DNA from: Olavius algarvensis associated proteobacterium Delta 3
GTDB lineage: Bacteria > Desulfobacterota > Desulfobacteria > Desulfobacterales > CAFBRK01
Direction of reading: 5' to 3'
NCBI GenBank assembly: GCA_903231505.1
Contig: CAFBRK010000143.1
Coordinates: 62,001 to 126,000 of the forward strand
Length of the DNA stretch: 64,000 bases
The notes beneath the pieces are model-generated. The model saw only the letters and a program-made list of their open reading frames with translations. It was not told the origin of the DNA and did no database searches. A program made the position numbers and the translations under genes. Positions 8,297 through 16,981 of the stretch are shown here, piece by piece. How positions within the stretch are numbered: the first letter of the stretch is position 1; every line of letters starts with the position of its first letter.

Positions 8297-9196
8297 TCTG
8301 CGGAATCCATCGGTTTCGGGCGCCGATTCGGCGCCCGTGACACCTCTCTTTCTGGCGCCTTTCCCATCCAGGAGTGGCGCTGTCTTCTGGAACACCACAA
8401 CCAACCAGTCTTTTTCCATAGCGGCCCACCGGTTTGTCCACGCCCGCGGGACGCATGTTTTTTCAAGAGCAGACGCTTCACATGGATGAATTCCCGAAAA
8501 CACGATGATCGCTCCGGGTCGCAGCAACCGGTCCATTTCGGGCAACAATTCCACGATGGTCGGCAGGCGCAAATTGGCAAGGATCAACCCCACCGTACCC
8601 TCGAGGCTGTCCATGGCGCCGCCATGGATCCGTGCACGCGCCTCGAGGCGGTTGAGGAGCAGGTTGTGTTGCGCTTCCGCTCTGGCGCAAGGCTCGGTAT
8701 CGATACCGGTTCCTGTGGAGACGCCGAGCAGCAGGGCCGCAATGAGCAAAATTCCGCTGCCGGTGCCCACATCCAGGACATTATCGGAAACCGCCCCACA
8801 TTCGGTGGTCATCGTTGTCACCGCCCATTGAAGTGCGCGCAGTGCCAAACGGGTGGATGGGTGGTCTCCGGCGCCGAAGGCGGCACCGGCCTGCAGGAGA
8901 ACAGATACCTGGCCGCTTGCCAACCGGGGTGTCGTACCGGATGGGACAATCCAGATCCGCGGCGGGATAAAGACAGGGTGATTTACCGAGGCTTCTAAAA
9001 AGGACGTGCCGAAGGTGTAGGTATATTGGAGTTCTTTGTTTTCAAGCAGACGCCGAACCGCTTGGCGAACTTGCCGACGTCCAATCCGAAACCGCTGAAA
9101 GATCCTTCTTTCGAGGTCCGTCAGGGTCAACCGGCGCGAGGACGCGGCAATCGCATCACGGATGGCCGAGTCCAAATCCGGAAGGGGTTCATTCAC
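8180..9196 (-). CDS. prmA: PrmA-like ribosomal protein L11 methyltransferase, with unusual C-terminal tail
   Basis: 338 residues from a GTG start (9196-9194) that overlaps the stop of the upstream small gene. The SAM-binding core is plain: AGAAFGAGDHPSTRLALRAL, then DVGTGSGILLIAALLLG, then ILANLRLPTIVELLPEM, with the order and spacing of PrmA. The first ~90 residues (SSRRLTLTDLERRIFQRFRI) differ from standard PrmA and resemble a helical or winged-helix-like segment. The last ~45 residues, after VVVFQKTAP, are polar and run antisense into the rubredoxin fusion gene. They look like read-through after loss of the normal stop. The target L11 is inferred from the family. Confidence 0.75.
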   Translation of the reverse strand: MNEPLPDLDSAIRDAIAASSRRLTLTDLERRIFQRFRIGRRQVRQAVRRLLENKELQYTYTFGTSFLEASVNHPVFIPPRIWIVPSGTTPRLASGQVSVLLQAGAAFGAGDHPSTRLALRALQWAVTTMTTECGAVSDNVLDVGTGSGILLIAALLLGVSTGTGIDTEPCARAEAQHNLLLNRLEARARIHGGAMDSLEGTVGLILANLRLPTIVELLPEMDRLLRPGAIIVFSGIHPCEASALEKTCVPRAWTNRWAAMEKDWLVVVFQKTAPLLDGKGARKRGVTGAESAPETDGFRRLPLRRGVVPENQFSAEVSGNDRRCQQDKVQKQKEPPTG

Positions 9197-9536
9197 GACG
9201 TTCGTTATCCAGGAGCTCTCGGTACCAGCAGGAAAATTCATACATGGCAATAAACCGGTCATCGTCGTTGATGATCCCAAGGGCGATTTCAAGCACACCT
9301 CTTCCGTAGGCATTGCTGTATCTTTCCCCGGCCCGGCTCTGGAGAAATTCACGCACCAGCTGCTGGGTCGTCCGCCGGGTGGGATCCCGACGAATATCGA
9401 TGGGATCCTTGGGTTCCTGGAATGGGTCCCACTTGTCATACCCCTTTTTTAGTATATATTTTTGCCGCCTCGGCGACATGCTTTTGAATATGGCTTTTTT
9501 CCTTTTTTCGGTTTCCTCGGGTAACACGTCTGTCAT
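9189..9536 (-). CDS. Conserved-looking small hypothetical protein
   Basis: 115 residues from the ATG at 9536, with AAAGGA about 9 bases upstream. The frame is open further back to 9599. The centre SPRRQKYILKKGYDKWDPF and the tail MYEFSCWYRELLD are rich in aromatic and charged residues, with no membrane segment or catalytic motif that I recognise. It overlaps the 3' end of the upstream cysteine-cluster gene by ~100 bases in another frame, and its stop overlaps the GTG of the methyltransferase gene. The three genes are therefore tightly coupled. Function unknown. Confidence 0.6.
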   Translation of the reverse strand: MTDVLPEETEKRKKAIFKSMSPRRQKYILKKGYDKWDPFQEPKDPIDIRRDPTRRTTQQLVREFLQSRAGERYSNAYGRGVLEIALGIINDDDRFIAMYEFSCWYRELLDNERRE

Positions 9537-10224
9537 TGTCCTCATCCTTTGGCGGAGCGTCCTCGTCAGTTCCCGGCAAGCCGAGATAGGTCGCATCATA
9601 TTCGGTCAATAGGGCCATGGACACCGGTATCAGCATGTCGGCCATCTGGACGTACTTGGATCGGAGTTCGGCAATCAATTCCGAAGACAACCGATAGAGA
9701 TGCTGGTGTATGACATCCAAATTTGCCGTGGGGTAGGGCCGACCCTTTTCAAAGTTGGTGAGGCCGCAGGTATGCCCCTCGCCGTTGATCGCCGTTGGAA
9801 TTCCATAGAGCCGACAGGTAATCGGTCTGAACCCATACAGATCACAGCTGTCCTGGCCGTTCAACAACGGACAGCGCACCCGCTGACCGGCGACCATATT
9901 TAAAATTTCCGCCTCGTTGGCGCCCGTCTCGTGGGCTTTGTGCGCCTGTCGCTTGATCCGATAGGTTTCGCGATCCGCCCGGTTGGCCCGCTCGATGATC
10001 AGGGCCCGCGGCCGCCCCTGATATTTTTGATTGAACCGGTGATTGATGTAAAGCGCCTCGATAAAAGACAGATCAAACAGCGCAAAGCAGCAATCACAAC
10101 ACCCGCGCGAACAGGTGACACATTCGGGATAGTCGCTGCGCATGTTTTCAAACACCTGGTCCACCTGTTTGACCAGGGCTTCGTATCGTTCAAAATAGGG
10201 GGTGAAATCAAACTCGATGGACAT
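9436..10224 (-). CDS. YkgJ-family cysteine-cluster protein (possible Fe/Zn cluster)
   Basis: 262 residues from the ATG at 10224, preceded by GGAGGAT. An upstream in-frame start at 10287 lacks such a site. Two cysteine groups define the YkgJ/UPF0153 family: CVTCSRGCCDCC near residues 37-48, and CPLLNGQDSCDLYGFRPITC near 135-155. They are believed to bind zinc or an iron-sulfur cluster; the biochemical role is unknown. The charged C-terminal tail (DEDAPPKDEDNDRRVTRGN) overlaps the next gene. A second, unrelated-looking YkgJ protein is at 44.2 kb. Confidence 0.75.
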   Translation of the reverse strand: MSIEFDFTPYFERYEALVKQVDQVFENMRSDYPECVTCSRGCCDCCFALFDLSFIEALYINHRFNQKYQGRPRALIIERANRADRETYRIKRQAHKAHETGANEAEILNMVAGQRVRCPLLNGQDSCDLYGFRPITCRLYGIPTAINGEGHTCGLTNFEKGRPYPTANLDVIHQHLYRLSSELIAELRSKYVQMADMLIPVSMALLTEYDATYLGLPGTDEDAPPKDEDNDRRVTRGNRKKEKSHIQKHVAEAAKIYTKKGV

Positions 10225-10283
10225 ATATATCCTCCTTCTCCCTGGGGCGTGACGCGTCGTTAATGTTTCACGTGAAACATATC

Positions 10284-11705
10284 TCATTTGCCAATGCAGA
10301 ATTTACTGAAAATATCGTCCAGGACATCCTCTGTCGCGGTTATTCCGAGAATGCTCCCGGTGGCAGACAGGGCTTCCCGCAAATGGATCGCCACCATCTC
10401 CATGGGGGCGTGATCGCCCGCGGCAGCACAACCGCTTTCGAGCTCGTTAACCGCCTGTTGGATCGCCAACTGGTGCCTGAGGTTCGGAATCAGGGCGTTC
10501 TGGGCGTCCACGGGGGCGCCCCCCACGGCAGTTTCCGCGATCAGATCTTTTAAGGTGTCGATTCCCTGGTTGTAAAGAGCAGAGGTGTTTACCCTGGGCA
10601 CGAACCGGAGGTTGTCCGGCAGACGAGTGTCCGGCCGGCCGGAGACCAGGTCGATTTTGTTGAACACCAGGATGATCGATTTGACCGACAAACGCTCGAT
10701 AAGCTCCGTTTCGTCCCGGCGGATCGGTTCGGACGCGTCGATGACAAAAAGCACCAGATCGGCATGGTCCATGATGTGACGGGTCCGTTCCATACCGATC
10801 TTTTCGATGGCGTCTGAGGAGTTGCGGATTCCGGCGGTATCGGTGACCACCACGGGGATGCCCCGAATACTCATGAGATCATCAACGGCGTCTCGGGTCG
10901 TGCCGGGGGTTTCTGTCACAATCACCCGATCCTTTTTGAGCAATCGATTCATCAGGCTCGATTTACCCACATTGGTACGCCCGATCAATGCCAACTGCAA
11001 ACCGTCCCGAAAAACATGCCCTTCCCGATAATGGTTTAAAATATCCCGGAGCGGATCGATCACCTGCGCGCGGAGCTTCAGATTCAGGCGGGGGATATCG
11101 ACGGTGTCCCCGACCTCTTCGGGAAAGTCAATTCCGGCCTCAATTTCAGTGAGCGCTTCTTTAATGATGCTGTGCAGTCCTTCGATGGTGGCCTTAAAGT
11201 GCCCCTGAATTTGCGTGGTGGCATCCGCCAGCGCTCTTTCCGTTTTCGCATGGATGATGTCGGTTACGGCTTCGGCCTGGGTCAGATCGATCCGCCCGTT
11301 CAGGAAGGCGCGCATGGTAAATTCCCCCGGATCTGCCAACCGGGCGCCCTGCCGAAGCACCACCCCCAGAATGGCCTTCAGAACAACGGCGCCGGAGTGG
11401 GCCTGTATCTCAACGCAATCTTCACGGGTGTAGGACCGGGGTGCCCTCATGATGGCCAGGAGGACCTCGTCCAGAATCCATTGGTTGTCCGGATCGGTGA
11501 TCGTGCCCAGGTAGAGTCGATGGGATTCCAGCGATAGAACGCGATTTTCGGATGGCGTCTCCGGGGACATGGCGTCGGCGCAAGACTTCCGGGGCGTAAA
11601 TATCCGCCCGGCAATCGCCAGCGCGTCGGATCCTGAAATGCGTACGATTCCGATTCCGCCGCTGCCGACAGGGGTTGCAATAGCGGCAATCGTTTCTTGA
11701 TCCAT
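10284..11705 (-). CDS. mnmE: tRNA uridine-5-carboxymethylaminomethyl modification GTPase MnmE
   Basis: 473 residues, full length. With MnmG it modifies the wobble uridine of several tRNAs. The N-terminal folate-binding domain is followed by a G domain carrying GRTNVGKSSLMNRLL (usually GRPNAGKSSL), the DTAG switch and NKID. The protein ends FCIGK, the CxGK C-terminus with the catalytic cysteine expected of the family. It closes the rpmH-rnpA-yidD-yidC-jag-mnmE series, whose order is conserved near many bacterial chromosome origins. Confidence 0.96.
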   Translation of the reverse strand: MDQETIAAIATPVGSGGIGIVRISGSDALAIAGRIFTPRKSCADAMSPETPSENRVLSLESHRLYLGTITDPDNQWILDEVLLAIMRAPRSYTREDCVEIQAHSGAVVLKAILGVVLRQGARLADPGEFTMRAFLNGRIDLTQAEAVTDIIHAKTERALADATTQIQGHFKATIEGLHSIIKEALTEIEAGIDFPEEVGDTVDIPRLNLKLRAQVIDPLRDILNHYREGHVFRDGLQLALIGRTNVGKSSLMNRLLKKDRVIVTETPGTTRDAVDDLMSIRGIPVVVTDTAGIRNSSDAIEKIGMERTRHIMDHADLVLFVIDASEPIRRDETELIERLSVKSIILVFNKIDLVSGRPDTRLPDNLRFVPRVNTSALYNQGIDTLKDLIAETAVGGAPVDAQNALIPNLRHQLAIQQAVNELESGCAAAGDHAPMEMVAIHLREALSATGSILGITATEDVLDDIFSKFCIGK

Positions 11706-11712
11706 GAATCGG

Positions 11713-12510
11713 CTATCCGGACCGCTGTTGACGTGGCCGTCGCTTTCTCGGATTTCCTTTCTTTGGGAAAATGATCAGCTTTCGGTAAAACCCGTCGCCG
11801 CGGCTTTGCGTCCGGACACCGCGATCGTTCTTCAGGGCGAGGTGGACCACACGTCGATCATGGGCATTCATTTGCCCCAGGGTAACCGGTTTGCCGGTCC
11901 GCTTGGATTTCTCAGCGAGCCGTTCCGCCAAATCCCTGAGATTGGCGCGGCGGGTCTTCATGTAGTCTTCAACATCGATCTGGATGCGAAGACGATACTC
12001 GTGTTGACGGTTGACGACCTTGTCGACGAGATACTGGATCGCTTCCAGGGTTTGTCCCCGCTTTCCGATCAACACAGCGGCGTTTCCTCCGGACACATTG
12101 AACAGGATGCGTTCGTCGTCCGTTTCAACGGCGATGCGGGTACCCTCGGTAATGTGCGCGACGATGTGCTCGAGGGCTTCCCGGCCTTTATTCACCGCCG
12201 CCTCGACCAGCGCCGGATCGATGGGGGCGCGGGCCGGGCGTTTTTCTTCTTCAAGAGGGGCGTTTCCGTTTTTGGCGGGCGTGTCCTCGGCGGCGGAGTC
12301 CATCTTCGCGCCGGTTTCTTCCGGGTCCCCGGAGCCATCCCGAACCACTCGGATTTTGGCCTCTTTCGCACCGACGATTCCGAAAATTCCGGTGGATCCA
12401 TAAGAAATGATGTCATATTGAATCCGATCCCGAGAGATGTTCAGATCTTCACACGCTTTTTGGACGGCACTGTCGATGCTTTTTCCTTCGTATTCCAGAA
12501 AAGGAGCCAT
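11713..12510 (-). CDS. jag: RNA-binding protein Jag/KhpB (SpoIIIJ-associated)
   Basis: 265 residues with three parts. The Jag_N domain is residues 1-52 (LEYEGKSIDSAVQKACEDL). An acidic, low-complexity linker follows (about 53-105). The last part is a KH domain with GGNAAVLIGKRGQTLEAIQYL, then an R3H domain (NAHDRRVVHLALKND near residues 222-236). It binds RNA and has been linked to membrane protein and cell-wall control in other bacteria. It lies directly between yidC and mnmE, as is usual. Confidence 0.93.
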   Translation of the reverse strand: MAPFLEYEGKSIDSAVQKACEDLNISRDRIQYDIISYGSTGIFGIVGAKEAKIRVVRDGSGDPEETGAKMDSAAEDTPAKNGNAPLEEEKRPARAPIDPALVEAAVNKGREALEHIVAHITEGTRIAVETDDERILFNVSGGNAAVLIGKRGQTLEAIQYLVDKVVNRQHEYRLRIQIDVEDYMKTRRANLRDLAERLAEKSKRTGKPVTLGQMNAHDRRVVHLALKNDRGVRTQSRGDGFYRKLIIFPKKGNPRKRRPRQQRSG

Positions 12511-12524
12511 TGAAACCCTCCTGT

Positions 12525-14201
12525 TTACATATATTTTCTTTGGGTAAATTGCTGCTGCCCAATTGAAACGATCTGATTGGTCAGCCAGTAGAGTACCAGC
12601 CCAGAGGGAAAGTTGATAAAAATGAACGTGAAAACGATCGGCATCAGCATCATCATCTTGGCCTGACTGGGATCGCCCGGCGTCGGCGTCATTTTCTGTT
12701 GGATCAGCATGCTGGCGCCCATTACCAGTGTTAAGACAGGGATGCCGTACGGCGGTTCCATGAGCGGAATCGAAAAGCCGAATCGAAACAGCCGGTCTGG
12801 TGCCGAGAGATCATTTATCCAACCAAAAAAGGGCGCATGTCTCAGTTCGATGGCTTCATACAGCATCCGGTACAGGGCGATAAAAACAGGAATCTGCGCC
12901 GCCATGGGAAGACAGCCCCCCATGGGGTTGATCTTGTAAGTGCGGTACAGATTCATCATCTCCTGGTTCATCGCCTTCTTATCGTTTTTGTGCTTTTCCC
13001 GCAGTTCGGTCATCAGGGGCTGAATTTTTTTCATTTGACTCATCGATTTGTAGCTTTTCGTGCCCAACGGCCATAGCAAAATTTTTGTGATGAGGGTCAG
13101 AATAATAATTGCGATCCCGTAGTTGGGAATAAACCCGTAGATAAAATTCATGACCCAGAGGCACGGCTTGGCAATAATATCGAACCAGCCGAAATTGACC
13201 ACTTTGGATAGATCAAAGCCGGTATCATTGAGAACACGCAAGCTTTTGGGACCAAAGAAGAGATCATATGCGAACGTTTTCTGTGTGCCGGGCGTTATAG
13301 TGGATTCGGGGTGGTTAAACCGGGTTTCGACCACCTGAGCCGAGGGCTCGGAAAGCCGGACACTGGCATCGACCGGTTGATCGGCGATGAACGCCTGGAG
13401 AAAATATCGACCCTGAAGGGCCATCCAGGAAAATTTGCCGGACAACAACGACTGGTCTTCAATGTTTTTTATTTTGACCTGCTCCACGCGACCATCCATC
13501 AGGACGCTCGGCCCCTGGAATCCGATAGCCCGATTGTCTTCTGTAAATTGCTTGAGCAGGCTAAGCGCCAGGCTATCGACAAGGGATGCGGCAGAGCCGT
13601 TTTTGATGGTCACGGTAAGACCGATGAGATACGAATCCGGAGAAAACCGATAGGCTTTTTCCACAACGATGCCCCGGGGAGACCGCCATGAAAACGATAC
13701 GGTTTCCGGATTGTCCGCTATCCGTATGGACTCTTCCATTTTCGGTCCCGTGTAATTGGCTGTTTCCATCCCCGGAATACTGCTCCGCAACATGCGGGTC
13801 TGTACGGTGCCGTTGCCGATCCCACTGGAAATCAGCTCTTTCGGAGGAGACTCCGGGTCCACCGATTCTCTGAACTTTTTAAGTTCAAAGCTGCCAAAAA
13901 CCGCGCCCTTCTCGGAAATTCGCACCGTGTAGAGCGGTGTTTCGATATATACGGATCTGGGTGGGCGATCTGCCGATGATTCCGTTTCGGATCCAGCGGC
14001 CCCCCTGGCGATTTCTTCATCTATCGCTTCCGGTGTATACGGGGTTTCCGTGGGGACCTTCGGTGCGCTCTCCGGGCTCGGGGCCGTTTCGGTGGTTTGC
14101 TCTGTCTGCTTGACCGGCGCTCTCTTTGCGAAAAATGTTTCGTAAGCAAAAAATACGAGAAAAGAAAGCACAATAGCGAGCAAGATGCGAGCCTGTTCCA
14201 T
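12525..14201 (-). CDS. yidC: Membrane protein insertase YidC
   Basis: 558 residues with the Gram-negative architecture: an N-terminal membrane anchor (ILLAIVLSFLVFFAYETFF), a Pro/Glu-rich linker, a large periplasmic beta domain (about residues 90-340) and the five-helix insertase core, beginning around NYGIAIIILTLITKILLWPL. It inserts proteins into the inner membrane alone or with SecYEG. It sits between yidD and jag, with a 180-base gap to yidD that holds no gene I can support. Confidence 0.96.
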   Translation of the reverse strand: MEQARILLAIVLSFLVFFAYETFFAKRAPVKQTEQTTETAPSPESAPKVPTETPYTPEAIDEEIARGAAGSETESSADRPPRSVYIETPLYTVRISEKGAVFGSFELKKFRESVDPESPPKELISSGIGNGTVQTRMLRSSIPGMETANYTGPKMEESIRIADNPETVSFSWRSPRGIVVEKAYRFSPDSYLIGLTVTIKNGSAASLVDSLALSLLKQFTEDNRAIGFQGPSVLMDGRVEQVKIKNIEDQSLLSGKFSWMALQGRYFLQAFIADQPVDASVRLSEPSAQVVETRFNHPESTITPGTQKTFAYDLFFGPKSLRVLNDTGFDLSKVVNFGWFDIIAKPCLWVMNFIYGFIPNYGIAIIILTLITKILLWPLGTKSYKSMSQMKKIQPLMTELREKHKNDKKAMNQEMMNLYRTYKINPMGGCLPMAAQIPVFIALYRMLYEAIELRHAPFFGWINDLSAPDRLFRFGFSIPLMEPPYGIPVLTLVMGASMLIQQKMTPTPGDPSQAKMMMLMPIVFTFIFINFPSGLVLYWLTNQIVSIGQQQFTQRKYM

Positions 14202-14381
14202 AGATTTCTCCTAAATTTTCGAAGCCGTCATGGCGTCGTGTGAAGGATCGGACCGGAAGTGCATGGTCTTAAAGCGGTTTTGATGGCGTGTGTCGGCAGG
14301 AGAGCCTTTCGGCCACTGGTGTCGGCCGGAAAGCGGGAGATGTGGCAACAGAATCCCCCCAAATCGTCGGGAGTGCCTGCG

Positions 14382-14630
14382 TCAAGGGATTGGATCGTAC
14401 CCACCGGGATGAAACGGATGGCATCTGAACACTCTCTTCACCGCCAAACCCACACCCTTCACCATGCCATAACGTTCGATGGCTGTTTTGGCATATTCGG
14501 AGCAGGTGGGGTAAAACCGGCAGGCGGGTCCCAAAAGCGGAGATAACGTCACCTGGTAACACCGGAGGACAGCGAGGGCGCCATGTGTCGCTGTTCGCTC
14601 AATCCGTTTGCGAGCTTGAAATTTCATCAA
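14382..14630 (-). CDS. yidD: Membrane protein insertion efficiency factor YidD
   Basis: 82 residues, of family size. The signature [25 protein letters not shown] (quoted in two overlapping parts: [13 protein letters not shown] and [12 protein letters not shown]) carries the conserved cysteines, and [13 protein letters not shown] is the typical C-terminus. It helps YidC-mediated insertion at the inner membrane. Its start overlaps the 3' end of rnpA by ~30 bases, the usual arrangement. Either of two consecutive ATGs may be used. Confidence 0.93.
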   Translation of the reverse strand: MMKFQARKRIERTATHGALAVLRCYQVTLSPLLGPACRFYPTCSEYAKTAIERYGMVKGVGLAVKRVFRCHPFHPGGYDPIP

Positions 14631-15078
14631 ACAGTTCCCCGATACACCGGTAAGCGTCTTCTGAGGCGAGGTTCACGGCCCCATTCTTGGCGATCACGTT
14701 TATGTCCCAAGTTCCCTGTAGCCGTGCTCGGTGCCGCCGAAAGCACTCTCGAATCCATCGCTTGATGCGATTCCGGTGCACGGCGTTGCCGACACGGCGT
14801 GTCACGGTGATTCCCAATCTGGATCGATCGGAGCGACCGGACGCGAAAACAGCCACAAAATATCGATTTTGAATTCTGCGGCCAATTTCGGCCAGGTATA
14901 GAAACTCCGATCGCTTCCGTAATCTGTCGGCCTTCGTGAAAGTTGATGCGCTCACATATCCCCGATCCTCAGCAAAACGCCCATCTCGAATGCCGCTCTT
15001 TCGCGTGAGTATTGACGTCATATCCGCCGGGACCCTTAGACACATCCCATTTTTTGACTGTGAGTCAGCCGATACCAT
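14599..15078 (-). CDS. rnpA: Ribonuclease P protein component
   Basis: The RnpA core begins [16 protein letters not shown] and carries the RNR motif region [18 protein letters not shown]. It is the protein cofactor of RNase P in tRNA 5'-end maturation. The 159-residue frame starts with an ATG at 15078, 17 bases after the rpmH stop, and an AGGA lies ahead of it. The ~47 residues before the core are longer than usual, so a later start (for example at residue 20) is possible. Position directly after rpmH and overlapping yidD is canonical. Confidence 0.93.
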   Translation of the reverse strand: MVSADSQSKNGMCLRVPADMTSILTRKSGIRDGRFAEDRGYVSASTFTKADRLRKRSEFLYLAEIGRRIQNRYFVAVFASGRSDRSRLGITVTRRVGNAVHRNRIKRWIRECFRRHRARLQGTWDINVIAKNGAVNLASEDAYRCIGELFDEISSSQTD

Positions 15079-15094
15079 CGGTTGTCCTGCGCGA

Positions 15095-15229
15095 TTAAAC
15101 CGCCAGTCGTTTTCTTCCTTTCGCTCTTCTTCGGTTGATGACCTTGCGTCCCTGTTTTGTCGACATCCGTTTTAAAAAGCCATGCTTCCGGGAACGTTTG
15201 CGTCTGCTGGGCTGAAATGTGCGTTTCAT
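15095..15229 (-). CDS. rpmH: 50S ribosomal protein L34
   Basis: A 44-residue frame. Translation begins [20 protein letters not shown] and ends GRKRLAV, a near-standard L34. It is a small, very basic protein of the large ribosomal subunit. It heads the rpmH-rnpA-yidD-yidC-jag-mnmE series and has a good promoter about 100 bases upstream (15333-15362). Confidence 0.97.
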   Translation of the reverse strand: MKRTFQPSRRKRSRKHGFLKRMSTKQGRKVINRRRAKGRKRLAV

Positions 15230-15332
15230 TGAATCATATCCTCTACAGCATCTTTAGTCTCGTTCAGGCACAGTGCCATGGGTTTTCCGTGGTGAAATGA
15301 ACCACCACGCAGCGTACAAAGGTTAACCCGCC

Positions 15333-15362
15333 CATATAAGCATTTGCTATAATCGATGTCAA
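15333..15362 (-). promoter_or_regulatory. Probable sigma70-type promoter of rpmH
   Basis: Read on the minus strand, TTGACA (15362-15357) is followed after 18 bases by TATATG (15338-15333), about 100 bases before the rpmH start. The -35 box is exact. The -10 is 4/6, or TTATAT with a 17-base spacer. It lies in the 148-base gap between rng and rpmH, where a promoter for the ribosomal protein/RNase P operon is expected. Confidence 0.65.
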
Positions 15363-15377
15363 GACCCATGCAAGAGA

Positions 15378-16961
15378 CTATCCGGTGAGGACCTCGAAGA
15401 TGTCGAACTCTTCCAGATGAAATTTGCTGTTCGGATACACCACAATCTGTTTCCCGATTGTCTTTTCCAGAGAGAGAATCACATCGCTCTCCTCCCGATG
15501 GAGCAGTTCCGCGATTTCCGGATTTACCTGGAGGGTCAATCGAACGCCCATCATGTCCTGAGCGTTTCTTAAAATTTCCCGGTAGATGGTGTGACAGATC
15601 GTCTTTTTGGACATGAGGTAACCTTCGCCGTCACAATAAAAACATGGCTCACAGAGAAGTCGCGACAACGGCTTCCGGACCCGTTTTCGGGTCATCTGGG
15701 TAATCCCCATCTCGGACATGGGCAGCACATGGGTTTTACTCCGGTCCCTTCTGAAAGCATCTTTGAGCGCATTGAAGACCTTTTCCTGGTTTGATTTTTT
15801 CTCCATGTCGATAAAATCGATAATGATAATGCCGCCGATATCCCTCAGTCGGATCTGATAGGCAATTTCCTTGACCGCCTCCAGATTGGTTTTCAGAATC
15901 GTTTCCTCCAGATTGTGTTTACCCACATAGCGGCCGGTGTTCACGTCGATGGCAACCAGGGCCTCGGTGTGCTCGATGACGATATAGCCGCCGGATTTCA
16001 GCCAGACCTTTCGTTTCAGGGCCCGGGAAATATCGCCTTCCAGGTTGAAGGCCCCGAAAATCGGTTCCCGCCCTTCGTAAAGCTCGACGGAATCCATCAA
16101 GCTGGGCATGAACCCATCTAAAAAGGCCAACACCGAGTCGTATCCGTCTTTTGAGTCGATCACAATTTTTTCGGCTTCATGGGTCATCAGATCCCGAACC
16201 GCACGATGTACCACGTTCAATTCCTGATGAAGCAAGGACGGAGATGGCGCTGTCTGGTATTTTCGTTGAATGTTCTCCCAGAGACCCTTGAAGAAGGACA
16301 TCTCCGAGGCGATTTTCTCCTCGGACGTGCCCTCAGCGGCTGTCCGCAGGATATATCCGAAGGAATCAGACCGAAGGGATTCGACCAGATCCCGAAGCCG
16401 CTGACGTTCGAATTCATCTTCGATCCTCCGGGATACGCCGATATGATTGGCATTGGGCATCATCACCAGAAATCGTCCGGGCAACGAAATATAGGATGTG
16501 ACACGGGCCCCCTTGGTCCCGATGGGTGATTTAGCCACCTGGACAAGGATTTCCTGGCCGTCGGCGAGCAGCTCTTCGATGGTGATGTTGACTGCTCCGG
16601 GGACCGTGTTTTCAGTTTCTTCCGGGACCACGTTTCCATTATCGCTGAAAAGCGATGTCCTATCAGAAAGGGTGTCACCCAGAACATCGTTGACATGGAC
16701 AAATGCGGCCTGTTTTAAGCCGATATCCACAAATGCCGCCTGCATCCCGGGAAGAACACGCTGCACCCGCCCCTTATAGACGTTTCCAGCGATGTCCGAA
16801 TCCTTCTCCCAATCGATAAACAATTCCGCGATGGTGCCATCCTCGAGCAGAGCGACCTGTGTTTCCCGGGCGGTCATATTGATAATCAGTTGTTTATACA
16901 TGATGTGGGACATTGGCCGGTCCGGGTCTGTCGAGTGGAGCCGATCGAAGGGATAGCGCAT
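15378..16961 (-). CDS. rng: Ribonuclease G (RNase E/G family)
   Basis: 527 residues from the ATG at 16961, which has GAAGG 7 bases upstream. The family-like N-terminus MYKQLIINMTARETQ begins at an internal ATG (16901), which lacks a clear ribosome site. An S1 RNA-binding domain is seen (GRVQRVLPGMQAAFVDIG), then the catalytic region with AIDVNTGRYVGKHN and IGGIIIIDFIDM (the two metal-binding Asp), and the zinc-link CEPCFYC near the C-terminus. It processes 16S rRNA 5' ends and decays mRNA. There is no RNase E-type C-terminal scaffold. It follows the radical SAM gene after 20 bases. Confidence 0.94.
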   Translation of the reverse strand: MRYPFDRLHSTDPDRPMSHIMYKQLIINMTARETQVALLEDGTIAELFIDWEKDSDIAGNVYKGRVQRVLPGMQAAFVDIGLKQAAFVHVNDVLGDTLSDRTSLFSDNGNVVPEETENTVPGAVNITIEELLADGQEILVQVAKSPIGTKGARVTSYISLPGRFLVMMPNANHIGVSRRIEDEFERQRLRDLVESLRSDSFGYILRTAAEGTSEEKIASEMSFFKGLWENIQRKYQTAPSPSLLHQELNVVHRAVRDLMTHEAEKIVIDSKDGYDSVLAFLDGFMPSLMDSVELYEGREPIFGAFNLEGDISRALKRKVWLKSGGYIVIEHTEALVAIDVNTGRYVGKHNLEETILKTNLEAVKEIAYQIRLRDIGGIIIIDFIDMEKKSNQEKVFNALKDAFRRDRSKTHVLPMSEMGITQMTRKRVRKPLSRLLCEPCFYCDGEGYLMSKKTICHTIYREILRNAQDMMGVRLTLQVNPEIAELLHREESDVILSLEKTIGKQIVVYPNSKFHLEEFDIFEVLTG

Positions 16962-16981
16962 ATCCGGGCCTTCGGCCGGGT

